In this document: in pieces, positions 1-8,096 of the stretch
Numbering within the stretch: the first letter of the stretch is position 1
How the letters are laid out: every line of letters begins with the position of its first letter
Origin: a virus
Reading direction: 5' to 3' (one strand)
Virus record (IMG/VR): IMGVR_UViG_3300010370_000047
Location: 1-55,348 of that record
Length of the DNA: 55,348 nt
Translations under genes and position numbers: made by a program
Notes under the pieces: generated by a model
What the model was told of the DNA's origin: nothing
Seen by the model: only the letters and a program-made list of their open reading frames with translations
The model's database searches: none

Positions 1-72
1 CATCCGTTAATGTCGGCAACCAGCCGAATGTCTAACGCTAAAAATGCGACAAACCTGTTTCATTTTTATTAG
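1..72 (+). CDS. possible C-terminal end of an upstream gene (partial)
   Basis: One plus-strand frame is open from the first base to a TAG at 70-72, giving 23 residues that end in LFHFY. The other two plus frames close within 35 bases. It precedes the capsid gene, where a scaffold or portal-side gene would be expected. The tail is too short to identify and could be chance. Confidence 0.25.
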   Translation, partial: HPLMSATSRMSNAKNATNLFHFY

Positions 73-115
73 TACTTAGTTAAATTAAATACGTAGTTCT
101 TCGGAGGTTGACGCT

Positions 116-1231
116 TTGTTCGTCGACAATGATTTTCCGAAGCTGCTCGGTGCGGAGTTATACCGTCCCCATCCTGCGTATGTCGTAGAGATGGCAGCTG
201 AGCCGGTGGTTGTTCACGATTTCTCGAAGCAACCCGGCCAGACCGTACAGCTTGATCGTTACCGTTTCTGGGGCAATCCCGGCTCGAAAGAGTCTCGGGA
301 GCGCACCGCTGAGCAGACCATCGGTACTGCTAACAGCCGGAACATCGTCAAGGACAAGGTGCTCGTGACCCTCCGCGAGTACACCGGTCCTGCCGACCCG
401 ACTGATCCAACCCAGCCCAGCACCTTTAAGATTGCTCGCGAGACTCTGATCACCGCGCAGCGTCTTCTGCTGGACACCGGCAACCTGACTGCCTTCCACC
501 AGTCGATTGGTTCGCTGACCCTGCTCGACGACTATCGTCGGTGGCGCGACCGTGTATTCATCAACGAACTGCTGAAAGCCGTCTCTAAAGGCAAGGCTTC
601 CGACAGCCAAGGTGGATACTACTACCCCGGCGATCTCGCTGTTGGTAGCCTCACCTACGCCAACGCCGAGCAAGCTAAGTTCGACGTTAAGGACGACCTG
701 CTGCGCGTGGTGAAGAGCCTGCGTAAGCGTAACGTTCCTACCTACCAGGACGGTTTCTATCGCTGCGTTTGCGATCCTACCTTCCTGATGCACCTGCGTC
801 AGAACAGCGACTTCCGTGAAGTTGCTCGTTACCCTGGCAATGGTCAGATCAACCCGCTCATGTCGGCGATGCAGCCTAACGCTGCTATCTACATGGGTCA
901 GGGCTTCGGTCAAGCCACCTTTGTGGCGGGTGAGCCGATCATGCCCACCGGTTTCGTGTTTGAAGGCGTGCGATTCTTCGAATCCACCAACATGCCTACT
1001 CAAACCGCAACCGCAACCATCGCTGGTACCAATAAGTCTTACGACACCGCGATTGGTATGTTCTTCGGTCCCCAGAGCGTGGGCGTCGGTATCGGCGGCA
1101 ACAACGCTCAGGTGCTCCTGAACAACAACGACGACTTCAGCCGTTTCATCATGATGATTTGGAGCCTGTACGCAGGTTTCGAACTTCTGAACGCTGATTT
1201 CGCCACCATCGGCTACTCCTTTAGCGCTTGA
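116..1231 (+). CDS. putative major capsid protein (N4-gp56/HK97-like)
   Basis: 371 residues, the likely shell subunit. The N-terminal part holds a KQPGQTVQLDRYRFWG strand; the C-terminal half has the P-domain-like pattern of this family (a CDPTFLMHL stretch, then GFVFEGVRFFEST and GMFFGPQSVGVG). Codon choice is much more GC-rich than in the neighbours, as expected for a very highly expressed protein. The start is TTG at 116, supported by GGAGG at 103-107. It is followed 14 bp later by a second strongly codon-biased gene and then a strong terminator, so the two probably form one late transcript. The family call rests on motif recognition. Confidence 0.75.
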   Translation: MFVDNDFPKLLGAELYRPHPAYVVEMAAEPVVVHDFSKQPGQTVQLDRYRFWGNPGSKESRERTAEQTIGTANSRNIVKDKVLVTLREYTGPADPTDPTQPSTFKIARETLITAQRLLLDTGNLTAFHQSIGSLTLLDDYRRWRDRVFINELLKAVSKGKASDSQGGYYYPGDLAVGSLTYANAEQAKFDVKDDLLRVVKSLRKRNVPTYQDGFYRCVCDPTFLMHLRQNSDFREVARYPGNGQINPLMSAMQPNAAIYMGQGFGQATFVAGEPIMPTGFVFEGVRFFESTNMPTQTATATIAGTNKSYDTAIGMFFGPQSVGVGIGGNNAQVLLNNNDDFSRFIMMIWSLYAGFELLNADFATIGYSFSA

Positions 1232-1245
1232 GGAGGTAACTAACG

Positions 1246-2118
1246 ATGGCAATTAATCCCGCTCAGATCTCCGTTACCAAGATCTATCCTGGTAACTACA
1301 CGAACGTTCTTCGGTATTGGCACGAGTCCAAGTCCGTTGACTTTCTGAATGAAAACGGCAGCCCCGAGACGCTGGCTAACCAGCCTGTCGGTGGTCCCGT
1401 TGGTGTGATCTTCCGTCCCGGTTGGATCGCTCAGCAAGCTGTTGGTTACGTTGACCTGTCTTATCAGGCTCTGGGTACCAACAACCAGCTCGACTACTAC
1501 ACCACCCCTTGGGGTTCCGGTCAGAATGGTGCTCCCCAGCCCTTCCTGAACGGGAATGTGATCATTCCCTCCCCGGATTTCCACAAGGATATCCGTGCCG
1601 ACATCACCAACGGCATCACCGTTCCCTCCGGTGCCTATGTGTACCGTGTGGGCCTCCGTCTCGACGGCGGCGATGTGGTGAGCAGCGGTGTGGCCGGCGG
1701 TTCCGCTACCCCCACCCTGGGTCTCGGCCCGAACGTGGGCGTGGGTCTGTCCACCACCCCCAGCGTCAGCGGCTTCTTCGCCACTGTTGCAGGTTCGAAC
1801 AGCCGTATCGAAAACGGTTCGTTCAATTCCAGCAATGCCTGGAACCCTGCAAATATGCACGTGGTGACCGCTGACACCACCTACAAGCTGTACACCGTGG
1901 GCAATCTCGGTGGCACCGCTGCTTCAGGTCTGGCTCAAGCTTCCGGTGTGTACGATCCTCGTGCTCAGTCCGGTAAGCTTTCCGCCAAGAACAAAGCACT
2001 CGCTCTGTGCGAAGTGTGCTGGCTCGTCCCCGATGAGCCGCCCAAGCGCGACGATGTGGCCCTGCAGCCCGCTGGTCTGGTTGAGTCCAGCATCTACACC
2101 TCGACGACTCCGGCCTGA
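1246..2118 (+). CDS. abundant virion protein downstream of the capsid gene
   Basis: 290 residues, no family recognised. It is rich in Gly, Ser, Thr and Asn with probable beta strands and has no membrane segment. It has a perfect AGGAGG at 1231-1236, 9 bases before the ATG, and the same GC-rich codon bias as the capsid gene, so it is probably made in comparable amounts. Position and expression signals suggest a capsid decoration protein or a head or tail-tube structural protein. A Gly/Val/Thr-rich central linker (about residues 150-185) may join two domains. Confidence 0.6.
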   Translation: MAINPAQISVTKIYPGNYTNVLRYWHESKSVDFLNENGSPETLANQPVGGPVGVIFRPGWIAQQAVGYVDLSYQALGTNNQLDYYTTPWGSGQNGAPQPFLNGNVIIPSPDFHKDIRADITNGITVPSGAYVYRVGLRLDGGDVVSSGVAGGSATPTLGLGPNVGVGLSTTPSVSGFFATVAGSNSRIENGSFNSSNAWNPANMHVVTADTTYKLYTVGNLGGTAASGLAQASGVYDPRAQSGKLSAKNKALALCEVCWLVPDEPPKRDDVALQPAGLVESSIYTSTTPA

Positions 2119-2144
2119 TATAGTCAGGACGCGAACCACGGGGG

Positions 2145-2168
2145 CCCCCTCTTCGGAGGGGGTTTTTT
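2145..2168 (+). terminator. rho-independent terminator with UUCG tetraloop
   Basis: A seven-base-pair stem (2145-2151 with 2156-2162) closes on a C(UUCG)G tetraloop and is followed by six T. It lies 26 bp after the second capsid-region gene and should end the capsid transcript, letting these genes be expressed separately from the rest of the virion block. Confidence 0.9.
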
Positions 2169-2181
2169 ATTTGCGTGTAGC

Positions 2182-2187
2182 TATACT
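2182..2187 (+). promoter_or_regulatory. possible -10 box
   Basis: TATACT lies just after the capsid terminator and 23 bases before the ATG at 2211, where a new transcript would have to begin. No clear -35 element is visible. Confidence 0.35.
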
Positions 2188-2210
2188 GAGTGTCGATAAC
2201 TGATCACATA

Positions 2211-2645
2211 ATGGCAGTCGCCGAAATGAAGGAGTACACGTTCACCCCCAACGGTGTAAAAGTCTCCGTCATCAGTGTTCACGATGATGGTGAATACTAC
2301 ATGGTTAAGTCGGTAACTACCGGTAAAATCTTCTTCGCTCATAAGAATCAGATTGTCGAAAAAGAGGTAGAGGCGGAAGCAACCGAGAAATCAACAAAAC
2401 AGCGCCGTGGCCGCACTATCGCTAAACCAGAGGTTCCCGCTTTCAATCGAATCAATATCAACAGCGCTCCTCCTGAACTCCTAACTCAAGTCTTAAAAGG
2501 AGTCGGAATGAAAACTGCGGTTCAAATTAAAGAGCTGCAGCAAAGTATGCCTGGAGAGCGCTTCTCTAAACTTGAACAGCTTAAGGAAATCAAACACGTT
2601 GATTGGGATTCGGTTCTGGCCGACGATCACGTTTACGTAGAGTGA
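2211..2645 (+). CDS. small protein with helix-hairpin-helix domain
   Basis: About 144 residues. The N-terminal part looks like a small beta-barrel (KEYTFTPNGVKVSVISV, then KIFFAHKNQIV), followed by a charged Lys/Arg linker. Residues about 83-143 match the ComEA-type helix-hairpin-helix pattern (INSAPPELLTQVLKGVGMKTA, then GERFSKLEQLKEI), usually a non-specific DNA-binding unit. ATG 2211 was chosen over a GTG at 2190 because a likely -10 box sits at 2182-2187 and the extra residues would fall in the transcription start region. Its place among virion genes suggests a DNA-contacting head or neck protein. Confidence 0.65.
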   Translation: MAVAEMKEYTFTPNGVKVSVISVHDDGEYYMVKSVTTGKIFFAHKNQIVEKEVEAEATEKSTKQRRGRTIAKPEVPAFNRININSAPPELLTQVLKGVGMKTAVQIKELQQSMPGERFSKLEQLKEIKHVDWDSVLADDHVYVE

Positions 2646-2652
2646 TATAACT

Positions 2653-2693
2653 AGGAGCCCTAGAATGTAAAAAAATTAGGGTTCTGTTTTGTG
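2653..2693 (+). promoter_or_regulatory. hairpin that brings a distant Shine-Dalgarno close to a GTG start
   Basis: AGGAG (2653-2657) is 33 bases from the GTG at 2691, too far for normal initiation. CCCTA (2658-2662) can pair with TAGGG (2677-2681), extended by a G-U pair. Folding this out leaves AGGAG 9 nt from the GTG. No other Shine-Dalgarno is present, and the GTG is fixed by alignment with the downstream paralogue. T4 genes 25 and 38 are known to use such a hairpin. The loop also holds an ATG directly followed by TAA. Confidence 0.5.
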
Positions 2694-3323
2694 TCTCAGC
2701 TCCTGACCTCTCAGCTTCAGCAAATCGAGAGATTTCTCGCTGAGCAAGGGGTCATTTTTACTGACCAGATAACAGACGCAACTAAACGCGAAGTTGTATA
2801 TGCAGCAGTAAATCAATTAACCCGTAACGGTTTTGAAACAGAAAGTCATGCTTTATGTCAGTATGATTTTGATCGTGTCTGTTATCACTTAAATTACAAT
2901 ATAGCTTCGGTTGATCCTGCCGATTACTCTCGATTACTAGAAGCTTGTAATAACATTCCTAGTGAATTTTATTACGGTAAAGTTGTAGAGCAGATACAAC
3001 GCTGCGAGACAGCAGAACCCCTCTGTGAGCTAGCTAATAATCGCGCTACTAATCGTCAAGAAATAATTTTGGGTGACGGTACTGAAATCTTGAATCGTTC
3101 TATCGCGATTCAAGATAAACGTGTTGTTGCCCGCCTGTGGCGAGAAAACTATTTATTCGAATGTGACCGATTGTCTCACATTCTTCATGTCGTTAATTAT
3201 AAAGATCCGGTAATAGCCCAGTCCCGTTTTATCGAGACTGAGGGAGATTTTATTCAGGGTTATCCTGGTCCTCCTAATCCCGCTTTGGCGGATGATTTGT
3301 ATTTTTCTACCAATTGGCACTAA
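2691..3323 (+). CDS. virion-region protein, first copy of a tandem pair
   Basis: 210 residues, no recognised family. It is the paralogue of the next gene: the two align from the first residue (QQIERFLAEQG against EQIQSYLAQQG) to the last (YFSTNWH against YFYTNWR), with about half of the residues identical. Shared blocks include a Tyr-rich middle (DYSRL, ACN.IPSE), a DKR.....WRENY block and PGPP near the end. The end-to-end match fixes the GTG start, which lacks a nearby Shine-Dalgarno. A head-tail joining or tail role is possible from position only. Confidence 0.6.
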   Translation: MSQLLTSQLQQIERFLAEQGVIFTDQITDATKREVVYAAVNQLTRNGFETESHALCQYDFDRVCYHLNYNIASVDPADYSRLLEACNNIPSEFYYGKVVEQIQRCETAEPLCELANNRATNRQEIILGDGTEILNRSIAIQDKRVVARLWRENYLFECDRLSHILHVVNYKDPVIAQSRFIETEGDFIQGYPGPPNPALADDLYFSTNWH

Positions 3324-3353
3324 GTAGAATATTTATAACCAGGGAGAAGCAGC

Positions 3354-3974
3354 GTGGCTGATTTAACTACGCAAGAATTAGAACAGATCCAGAGTTATTT
3401 AGCTCAGCAGGGTATTGTTTTTCAACCGGATACGGTTGATGGTACTAAACGTGAAATAATATACGCAACGATTAATCAGCTTGCCAGAAACCCTGCCCAG
3501 GTTTTCGGATATCGTTTAGACGATTTTAACTTTAGTCGTGTCGCGTATCATCTTGGGTACAACATAGCCACGGTTCCTGCTGGCGATTATTCCCGCTTGA
3601 TGCAGGCTTGCAACAGTATTCCCAGCGAAGTTTACGTCGATAAAATTGTGCAGCAGATTGAGCGCTGTGAAGAAGCAGAGCGTCTAACTGAACTTGCAAC
3701 TGGGCGTGCCACAAGTCGTCAAGAAACGATTTTGGGTGACGTTAACCGCTCCATCAATATCCAAGACAAACGCGAAACAGCTCGTATCTGGCGCGAGAAT
3801 TATGTGTTTGAAACGGATCGTTTGGCCCAAATGTTGTACGTGGCTAACTATCGGAACCCGGTAACAAACAGATATCGGTTTGAACGTAGCGGAGCTTCAT
3901 TCGTTCAGGCTATTCCGGGACCTCCTACAGCATCTCGTGCTGATCGAATTTATTTTTATACGAACTGGCGCTAG
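3354..3974 (+). CDS. virion-region protein, second copy of a tandem pair
   Basis: 206 residues, closely related to the preceding gene along its whole length, so the pair arose by tandem duplication. Unlike the first copy, this GTG start has a normal Shine-Dalgarno (GGGAG just upstream). The copies differ by small indels near residue 130. Duplicated structural genes often form hetero-oligomeric rings or alternative subunits, but no specific role can be assigned. Confidence 0.6.
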   Translation: MADLTTQELEQIQSYLAQQGIVFQPDTVDGTKREIIYATINQLARNPAQVFGYRLDDFNFSRVAYHLGYNIATVPAGDYSRLMQACNSIPSEVYVDKIVQQIERCEEAERLTELATGRATSRQETILGDVNRSINIQDKRETARIWRENYVFETDRLAQMLYVANYRNPVTNRYRFERSGASFVQAIPGPPTASRADRIYFYTNWR

Positions 3975-4006
3975 ACTTCTCTTAGCTTAGAAATTACGTA
4001 GATCTA

Positions 4007-5587
4007 ATGGCTCCTAAACCTTTAACAGCCCAGGATCTTATGAACCTGGCAGGTGTTTTTGCTGGAGCCATAGGCGGTCAATTCCGTAAAGCCGCTGGGA
4101 GAGCTGGTGTTTTGCCTGCTGAAAGGCAGCTCCCTCGTGAAACCATTCAATCTGTCCAGGGAGTTTTTACCCCTCCCGCAAAACCGGCTGTTCGTGCAGG
4201 CGGTGGGTCAACATTTCGCATGGGCGCTGCAGAAACCCCTCCTGCTGCGCCTCCCGTTCGTCGTCCCGAGCCCCCCGTAGCTGGAATCTTCCAGCCTTCT
4301 TTAACTCCTGTTGTTCGTTCGACGGCTCAATCCTCTGTCCAAGCTCCTCCTGTTAACGTCCCGACTCCGAGTCAGGTCGTTACACGTCCTTCTGTAGAGA
4401 TTGATCCACGTCAAGTTTATGGTCCTTCTTTAGAGGCTCCTGCTCCGTCCGTTCAAGCCGAACGGTTTATCCCTAAAGGCGCCGAAATTTTTCAGCCTTC
4501 GTTGATGGGTCGATACAACCCCCAAACGCAGAACATGAGCCCCACCCAGATGAGTGGGAAATTCAGAAAAGGGTTTGCCAGCGAGTTTGAATACGCCCCC
4601 GGTGGTACTCGCACCTTTAGTGATGAAACCTTTGTTGGTCCTCTCCAGGCAGCCCCGACCCCCTCGGTCCGAGCTACTCCCGACGCTGCCGGTACTGTTT
4701 ACGATCAGCTTCCCTTGAATCTTCGTACCGACATTACCTCAGCGTGGACTCCTCAAGGTGCCGCACTTCGGAATGCGTTAACTAATCTGCAGGGGAAGCT
4801 TCCTCTCTTAGCTGGTCTGGGGACTGCGGGTATAACTGCGGCAGGTGTTACCGCTTATAACTTGTTTGGCGGTCAAGGAGAAGAAGCTCCTCTTGGCCCC
4901 ACAACATCCGCTCCACCGGTTTCTTTAGAGGAGGAAACTGCTCCTAATAATGTCGATGCTTCGCGAGCTGCCGCTCAAACTGAAACAGCCCGAGCCGCAG
5001 CCGCCGACCTAGCGGGTGGTGACCTGAGTGCCCGGACTCAACGCTTTAGTGACCGGGACAGCAACTTGACTCAAGCTCGGCAAGCTGCTGAAGCGAGCGC
5101 TCGTCTCGATCCTTCGCGGACAGGCGGTGCCGCGACAGCCCCCACACGATCCGACGTGGGCGCTCCTGCTGATTACAAACAGATCGCGCAATACTATGCG
5201 GCTCGCCGCCAGGAGGCTTTAAAGCCGAAAACTACTGATGAAACCCTCCTTGAGCTTCAAGCTACCGGCGCTCTGGATAAACCCGGTATTGCTCAATGGG
5301 CCGCCGCTAATCCTGTTCTCGCTTATGAGTTGAATCAGAAACTTCGCGCTCGCGATATTTCTCAGCAAAGTCAAAATAATGTTGGCGCAACAATTACGGC
5401 GCCTCTTGGTTCTAATGTTCAGAATCTCGTTCCTGGTAGTACTCAGGGATTAATTGATGCTGCTGAAGGTCGTGATCCTGCGATCAAAAACGTAACTGAT
5501 GCAACCGTGACAACAACTATTGCGCCGATGCCAAAGGAGCTGCAAGCTTTCTTCGCTCGTGCTGGTTTTCAGAACCGCGCCTACTGA
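4007..5587 (+). CDS. Pro/Ala-rich virion protein with one hydrophobic segment
   Basis: 526 residues of low-complexity Pro/Ala/Thr/Gln sequence. The N-terminal half repeats a short motif around FQPSL (GIFQPSL, EIFQPSL, with looser copies such as QVYGPSL). About residues 262-288 form a Gly/Ala-rich hydrophobic stretch (LPLLAGLGTAGITAAGVTAY), long enough to span or insert into a membrane. The C-terminal half is mostly helical. A long disordered protein with one membrane-like helix inside the virion block would fit an ejected internal protein, but that is inference. The ATG has only a weak Shine-Dalgarno. Confidence 0.55.
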   Translation: MAPKPLTAQDLMNLAGVFAGAIGGQFRKAAGRAGVLPAERQLPRETIQSVQGVFTPPAKPAVRAGGGSTFRMGAAETPPAAPPVRRPEPPVAGIFQPSLTPVVRSTAQSSVQAPPVNVPTPSQVVTRPSVEIDPRQVYGPSLEAPAPSVQAERFIPKGAEIFQPSLMGRYNPQTQNMSPTQMSGKFRKGFASEFEYAPGGTRTFSDETFVGPLQAAPTPSVRATPDAAGTVYDQLPLNLRTDITSAWTPQGAALRNALTNLQGKLPLLAGLGTAGITAAGVTAYNLFGGQGEEAPLGPTTSAPPVSLEEETAPNNVDASRAAAQTETARAAAADLAGGDLSARTQRFSDRDSNLTQARQAAEASARLDPSRTGGAATAPTRSDVGAPADYKQIAQYYAARRQEALKPKTTDETLLELQATGALDKPGIAQWAAANPVLAYELNQKLRARDISQQSQNNVGATITAPLGSNVQNLVPGSTQGLIDAAEGRDPAIKNVTDATVTTTIAPMPKELQAFFARAGFQNRAY

Positions 5588-5616
5588 GCTAAACTTTAAT
5601 TAACTAGGTTTTATCG

Positions 5617-5982
5617 ATGCCTAACCCTTATACCTGGGGAGATACAGCCGGTATAAATCCGATGAGCGGATTTGGGTTAGCCGATCCTATCGTCAATGTC
5701 CCTGTTCCCGGCACCGAGACAGGTGGTGGAATGGATTGGAACAAGACCCTGTTAGGTGCCGGTGCTTTATTTGAAGGCATCGGCCAATTAGCCCGTGGCA
5801 TAAGAGGGGAACCTCCAGCACCTATGGGTATGGCAACTAGGGCATTGAGCGATTATCTGAATCAGGGTCGGCAGGAATCTATGCTCGCCCGTTTATTAGA
5901 GCAATTATCCGAAGATAATACCGGGATAGCACTCACGTTAAAACCCGGTACTAAAGATATCACTAAAACAAGTGAGGGTTAA
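5617..5982 (+). CDS. small virion-region protein
   Basis: 121 residues, not recognised. A Gly-rich N-terminus is followed by a short hydrophobic helix (LLGAGALFEGIGQLARGI, about residues 46-63) and a helical segment with many Leu and Glu. It lies between two virion-type genes on the same strand and ends 2 bp before the next ATG, so it is probably co-translated with the structural operon. Confidence 0.5.
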   Translation: MPNPYTWGDTAGINPMSGFGLADPIVNVPVPGTETGGGMDWNKTLLGAGALFEGIGQLARGIRGEPPAPMGMATRALSDYLNQGRQESMLARLLEQLSEDNTGIALTLKPGTKDITKTSEG

Positions 5983-5984
5983 TC

Positions 5985-6554
5985 ATGAGCACGACAAGCA
6001 CTAACAAGCAGCCCTGTTTAATTGACCGCCCTTTTCTTCGGGGCGCTCGCATTAATAACAGCACTCCAACCTGTAACCCCACCAATCCGAACCTTACTGA
6101 TCTTATTCAGTTAGTCCGCGTGGGTGATCTCCCCTCGGAAGATGGTGCTTTGGTGGAGGATATCTCCATCGTAAGTAACGAAGATTATCCGGATAACAGT
6201 GGTATTCGTACCGCCGATATCGCTTTATATGTTTACGCTCCTAATCAGGCAGCGCCGTCCACGTCCGCTGCATTGATGGTCGGGCGGTTTGAAGTCGGTC
6301 TAAGTGGATCTACTTTTGGTTATCCGCAGCAAGTTCAATTACTAGGTATTAATGCTCCTGTTCCTCAAGTCGGGGATACAAGTTTGGTTGCTCCGATTCA
6401 GATCGGTAAGGGTGAGGGTTTGTATCTAGAAAAAGGTTACATTCTGTGTGCTGGTTACATCGGTACGGGCCCTGCCGGCGCTTCTGGTGTACGCGCCTCG
6501 GGTGGTCTGAGTCCCTCCGGCATTACGATTCTGGCTCAAGGCGGTTTTTATTAA
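5985..6554 (+). CDS. small virion-region protein, beta-rich
   Basis: 189 residues, no family recognised. The predicted strands (ADIALYVYAP, ALMVGRFEVGL) and the Gly-rich end (a GASGVRASGG stretch) resemble beta-sandwich tail or fibre-attachment proteins. The ATG is 2 bp after the previous stop, and the next gene begins 3 bp after this stop. The role is unknown. Confidence 0.5.
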   Translation: MSTTSTNKQPCLIDRPFLRGARINNSTPTCNPTNPNLTDLIQLVRVGDLPSEDGALVEDISIVSNEDYPDNSGIRTADIALYVYAPNQAAPSTSAALMVGRFEVGLSGSTFGYPQQVQLLGINAPVPQVGDTSLVAPIQIGKGEGLYLEKGYILCAGYIGTGPAGASGVRASGGLSPSGITILAQGGFY

Positions 6555-6557
6555 ACC

Positions 6558-8096
6558 GTGGCCCGGCGTAAAGGGTCGGATAATTTTGGTTTTAAAAGCT
6601 CGAAAGCTAATCCGAGCTTTGAAAAACCTCTAGGTATTACTGGTGCCGATAACCCTAATCAATTAATTAATCCTCTTCCGTTCAAACGTAGGTTTAGACC
6701 TGCAACGGGAACTAAGGATTTCAGCATCCTTAGTGATTACGATTACGCGTCGCTTTGGGTTCGTTGGCGACGTGGATATGAGCTTGCTATGTATTCGCAG
6801 CAAGCTTATGACGGTATGACATACAGCTTTAAATACTATTTATTAGGTACACCCGGTGTTGGTTTATTTCTACCGGGTATTGCCTTCATGTACCCATCCA
6901 CGCGGCCAGACATGCGGATGTGGATGGTAGGTATTCGACCTAGAGATTCCTTTAACTTCCTTAATTTTGGTTATGCTATCGCCGCCGTTACGGATTATGA
7001 CGCTGATACCTATGCTGTCAAACTAAATAGTAATTTTGGCGCACCTATTTCTTTTTTTACGGGAGAAGTCCTTTCAAATAGATTTACAGCAGCCGGTACT
7101 GATAAACAATATGGTTTTAACAACTATACAGTTAAGGCTATAGGAATAAATAACGTCCCTGTAAGTAATCCTGGTTACGCTCCTATATACAATACTTTAT
7201 TCTTATCACACGCGAAAGATAATAGCTGGGCTGTTATTAACGCAAACACAATGGCAGTTCCTGCCACTGGGCCTCCTGCTGTCGGAGAATATCTAACCAC
7301 GGAAATGAGGTCTCAATGTACTTGCCCGGATTTCCTCGGGCGAGAAGGTTTTAACCTGTACGATTTATCGATACGGCGAAAGTACCCCTATACGAGAGTT
7401 CAAAACTTTGATCCGGGTTTTTATGACGGTGGACCTGACTTAGGTTCTGAAAGAATTCAACAGTCTAGTGACAGTCCAGGTTGGGCTAGAACTTTTGGAT
7501 TTATCTACCTAAACCAGATATACAACATACCTGAGTACACCGAAGCTGTGTATTCAGACCCTAACGTTTATTATTATCAGCCGCGTTGGTGTAAGCACAT
7601 CTACGCGGCTATGTGGGATCTTAAATTTCGTTTTGGTCAGAATTCAACAAGTTCTCCTTGGTTGCCACAACCAAACGATGAACCAATGAACGAGTATTAC
7701 AGAGAGAAGTTTGACGTAGATCTAGCAAAACAATTTAGTTTCTTCAAACGGGAGCGCGACCTTGTTTGGTGGCAACGGTATAGTCCTGCTAAGGATTCTA
7801 TGCCGCAGCAGATGATGTATCCAGATATGTATAATATGATGTCTAAAACGTTAAATAGCGGGGGTGTTAATAGTACACAAACTCTAGAAGCTAACAGTTT
7901 TCAGATGTTTACCGTCGACGAGTTTGATCCATTCGCTCCGGTAAGCTTGGAAAATTTAAACGTATACGACGGAGGTACTTACGCTAATGGTGTTCTCGTT
8001 AATCAACCTGTTAACACATTTAACGGAGGACAGTATATTAATGGTCAGCTAGTCCCCGCTCCGAGTTTCCCGATTAACGGGGGCGTATACACATGA
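6558..8096 (+). CDS. large virion protein with a split SWIM-like zinc motif
   Basis: 512 residues, rich in Tyr, Trp and Asn, with no membrane segment. CTCPDF at about residue 254 and CKHIYA at about residue 345 resemble the two halves of a SWIM zinc finger (C-x-C ... C-x-H). The spacing is near 88 residues, far more than usual. The C-terminal 60 residues repeat NGG.Y.NG.LV (GGTYANGVLVNQP, GGQYINGQLVPAP). The GTG start follows the previous stop by 3 bp with no Shine-Dalgarno, and the stop overlaps the next ATG. Probably a structural tail or baseplate protein. Confidence 0.5.
   Translation: MARRKGSDNFGFKSSKANPSFEKPLGITGADNPNQLINPLPFKRRFRPATGTKDFSILSDYDYASLWVRWRRGYELAMYSQQAYDGMTYSFKYYLLGTPGVGLFLPGIAFMYPSTRPDMRMWMVGIRPRDSFNFLNFGYAIAAVTDYDADTYAVKLNSNFGAPISFFTGEVLSNRFTAAGTDKQYGFNNYTVKAIGINNVPVSNPGYAPIYNTLFLSHAKDNSWAVINANTMAVPATGPPAVGEYLTTEMRSQCTCPDFLGREGFNLYDLSIRRKYPYTRVQNFDPGFYDGGPDLGSERIQQSSDSPGWARTFGFIYLNQIYNIPEYTEAVYSDPNVYYYQPRWCKHIYAAMWDLKFRFGQNSTSSPWLPQPNDEPMNEYYREKFDVDLAKQFSFFKRERDLVWWQRYSPAKDSMPQQMMYPDMYNMMSKTLNSGGVNSTQTLEANSFQMFTVDEFDPFAPVSLENLNVYDGGTYANGVLVNQPVNTFNGGQYINGQLVPAPSFPINGGVYT

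Noticed and set aside
158-1252. Long minus-strand ORF of 364 codons opposite the capsid gene
   Set aside because: It mirrors the codon-biased capsid gene; long antisense frames are a known by-product of GC-rich third positions. No Shine-Dalgarno, and the protein is compositionally odd (His/Val/Thr rich).
1240-1860. Minus-strand ORF opposite the second virion gene
   Set aside because: Same shadow effect from strong codon bias; it overlaps the real gene fully and lies across its Shine-Dalgarno.
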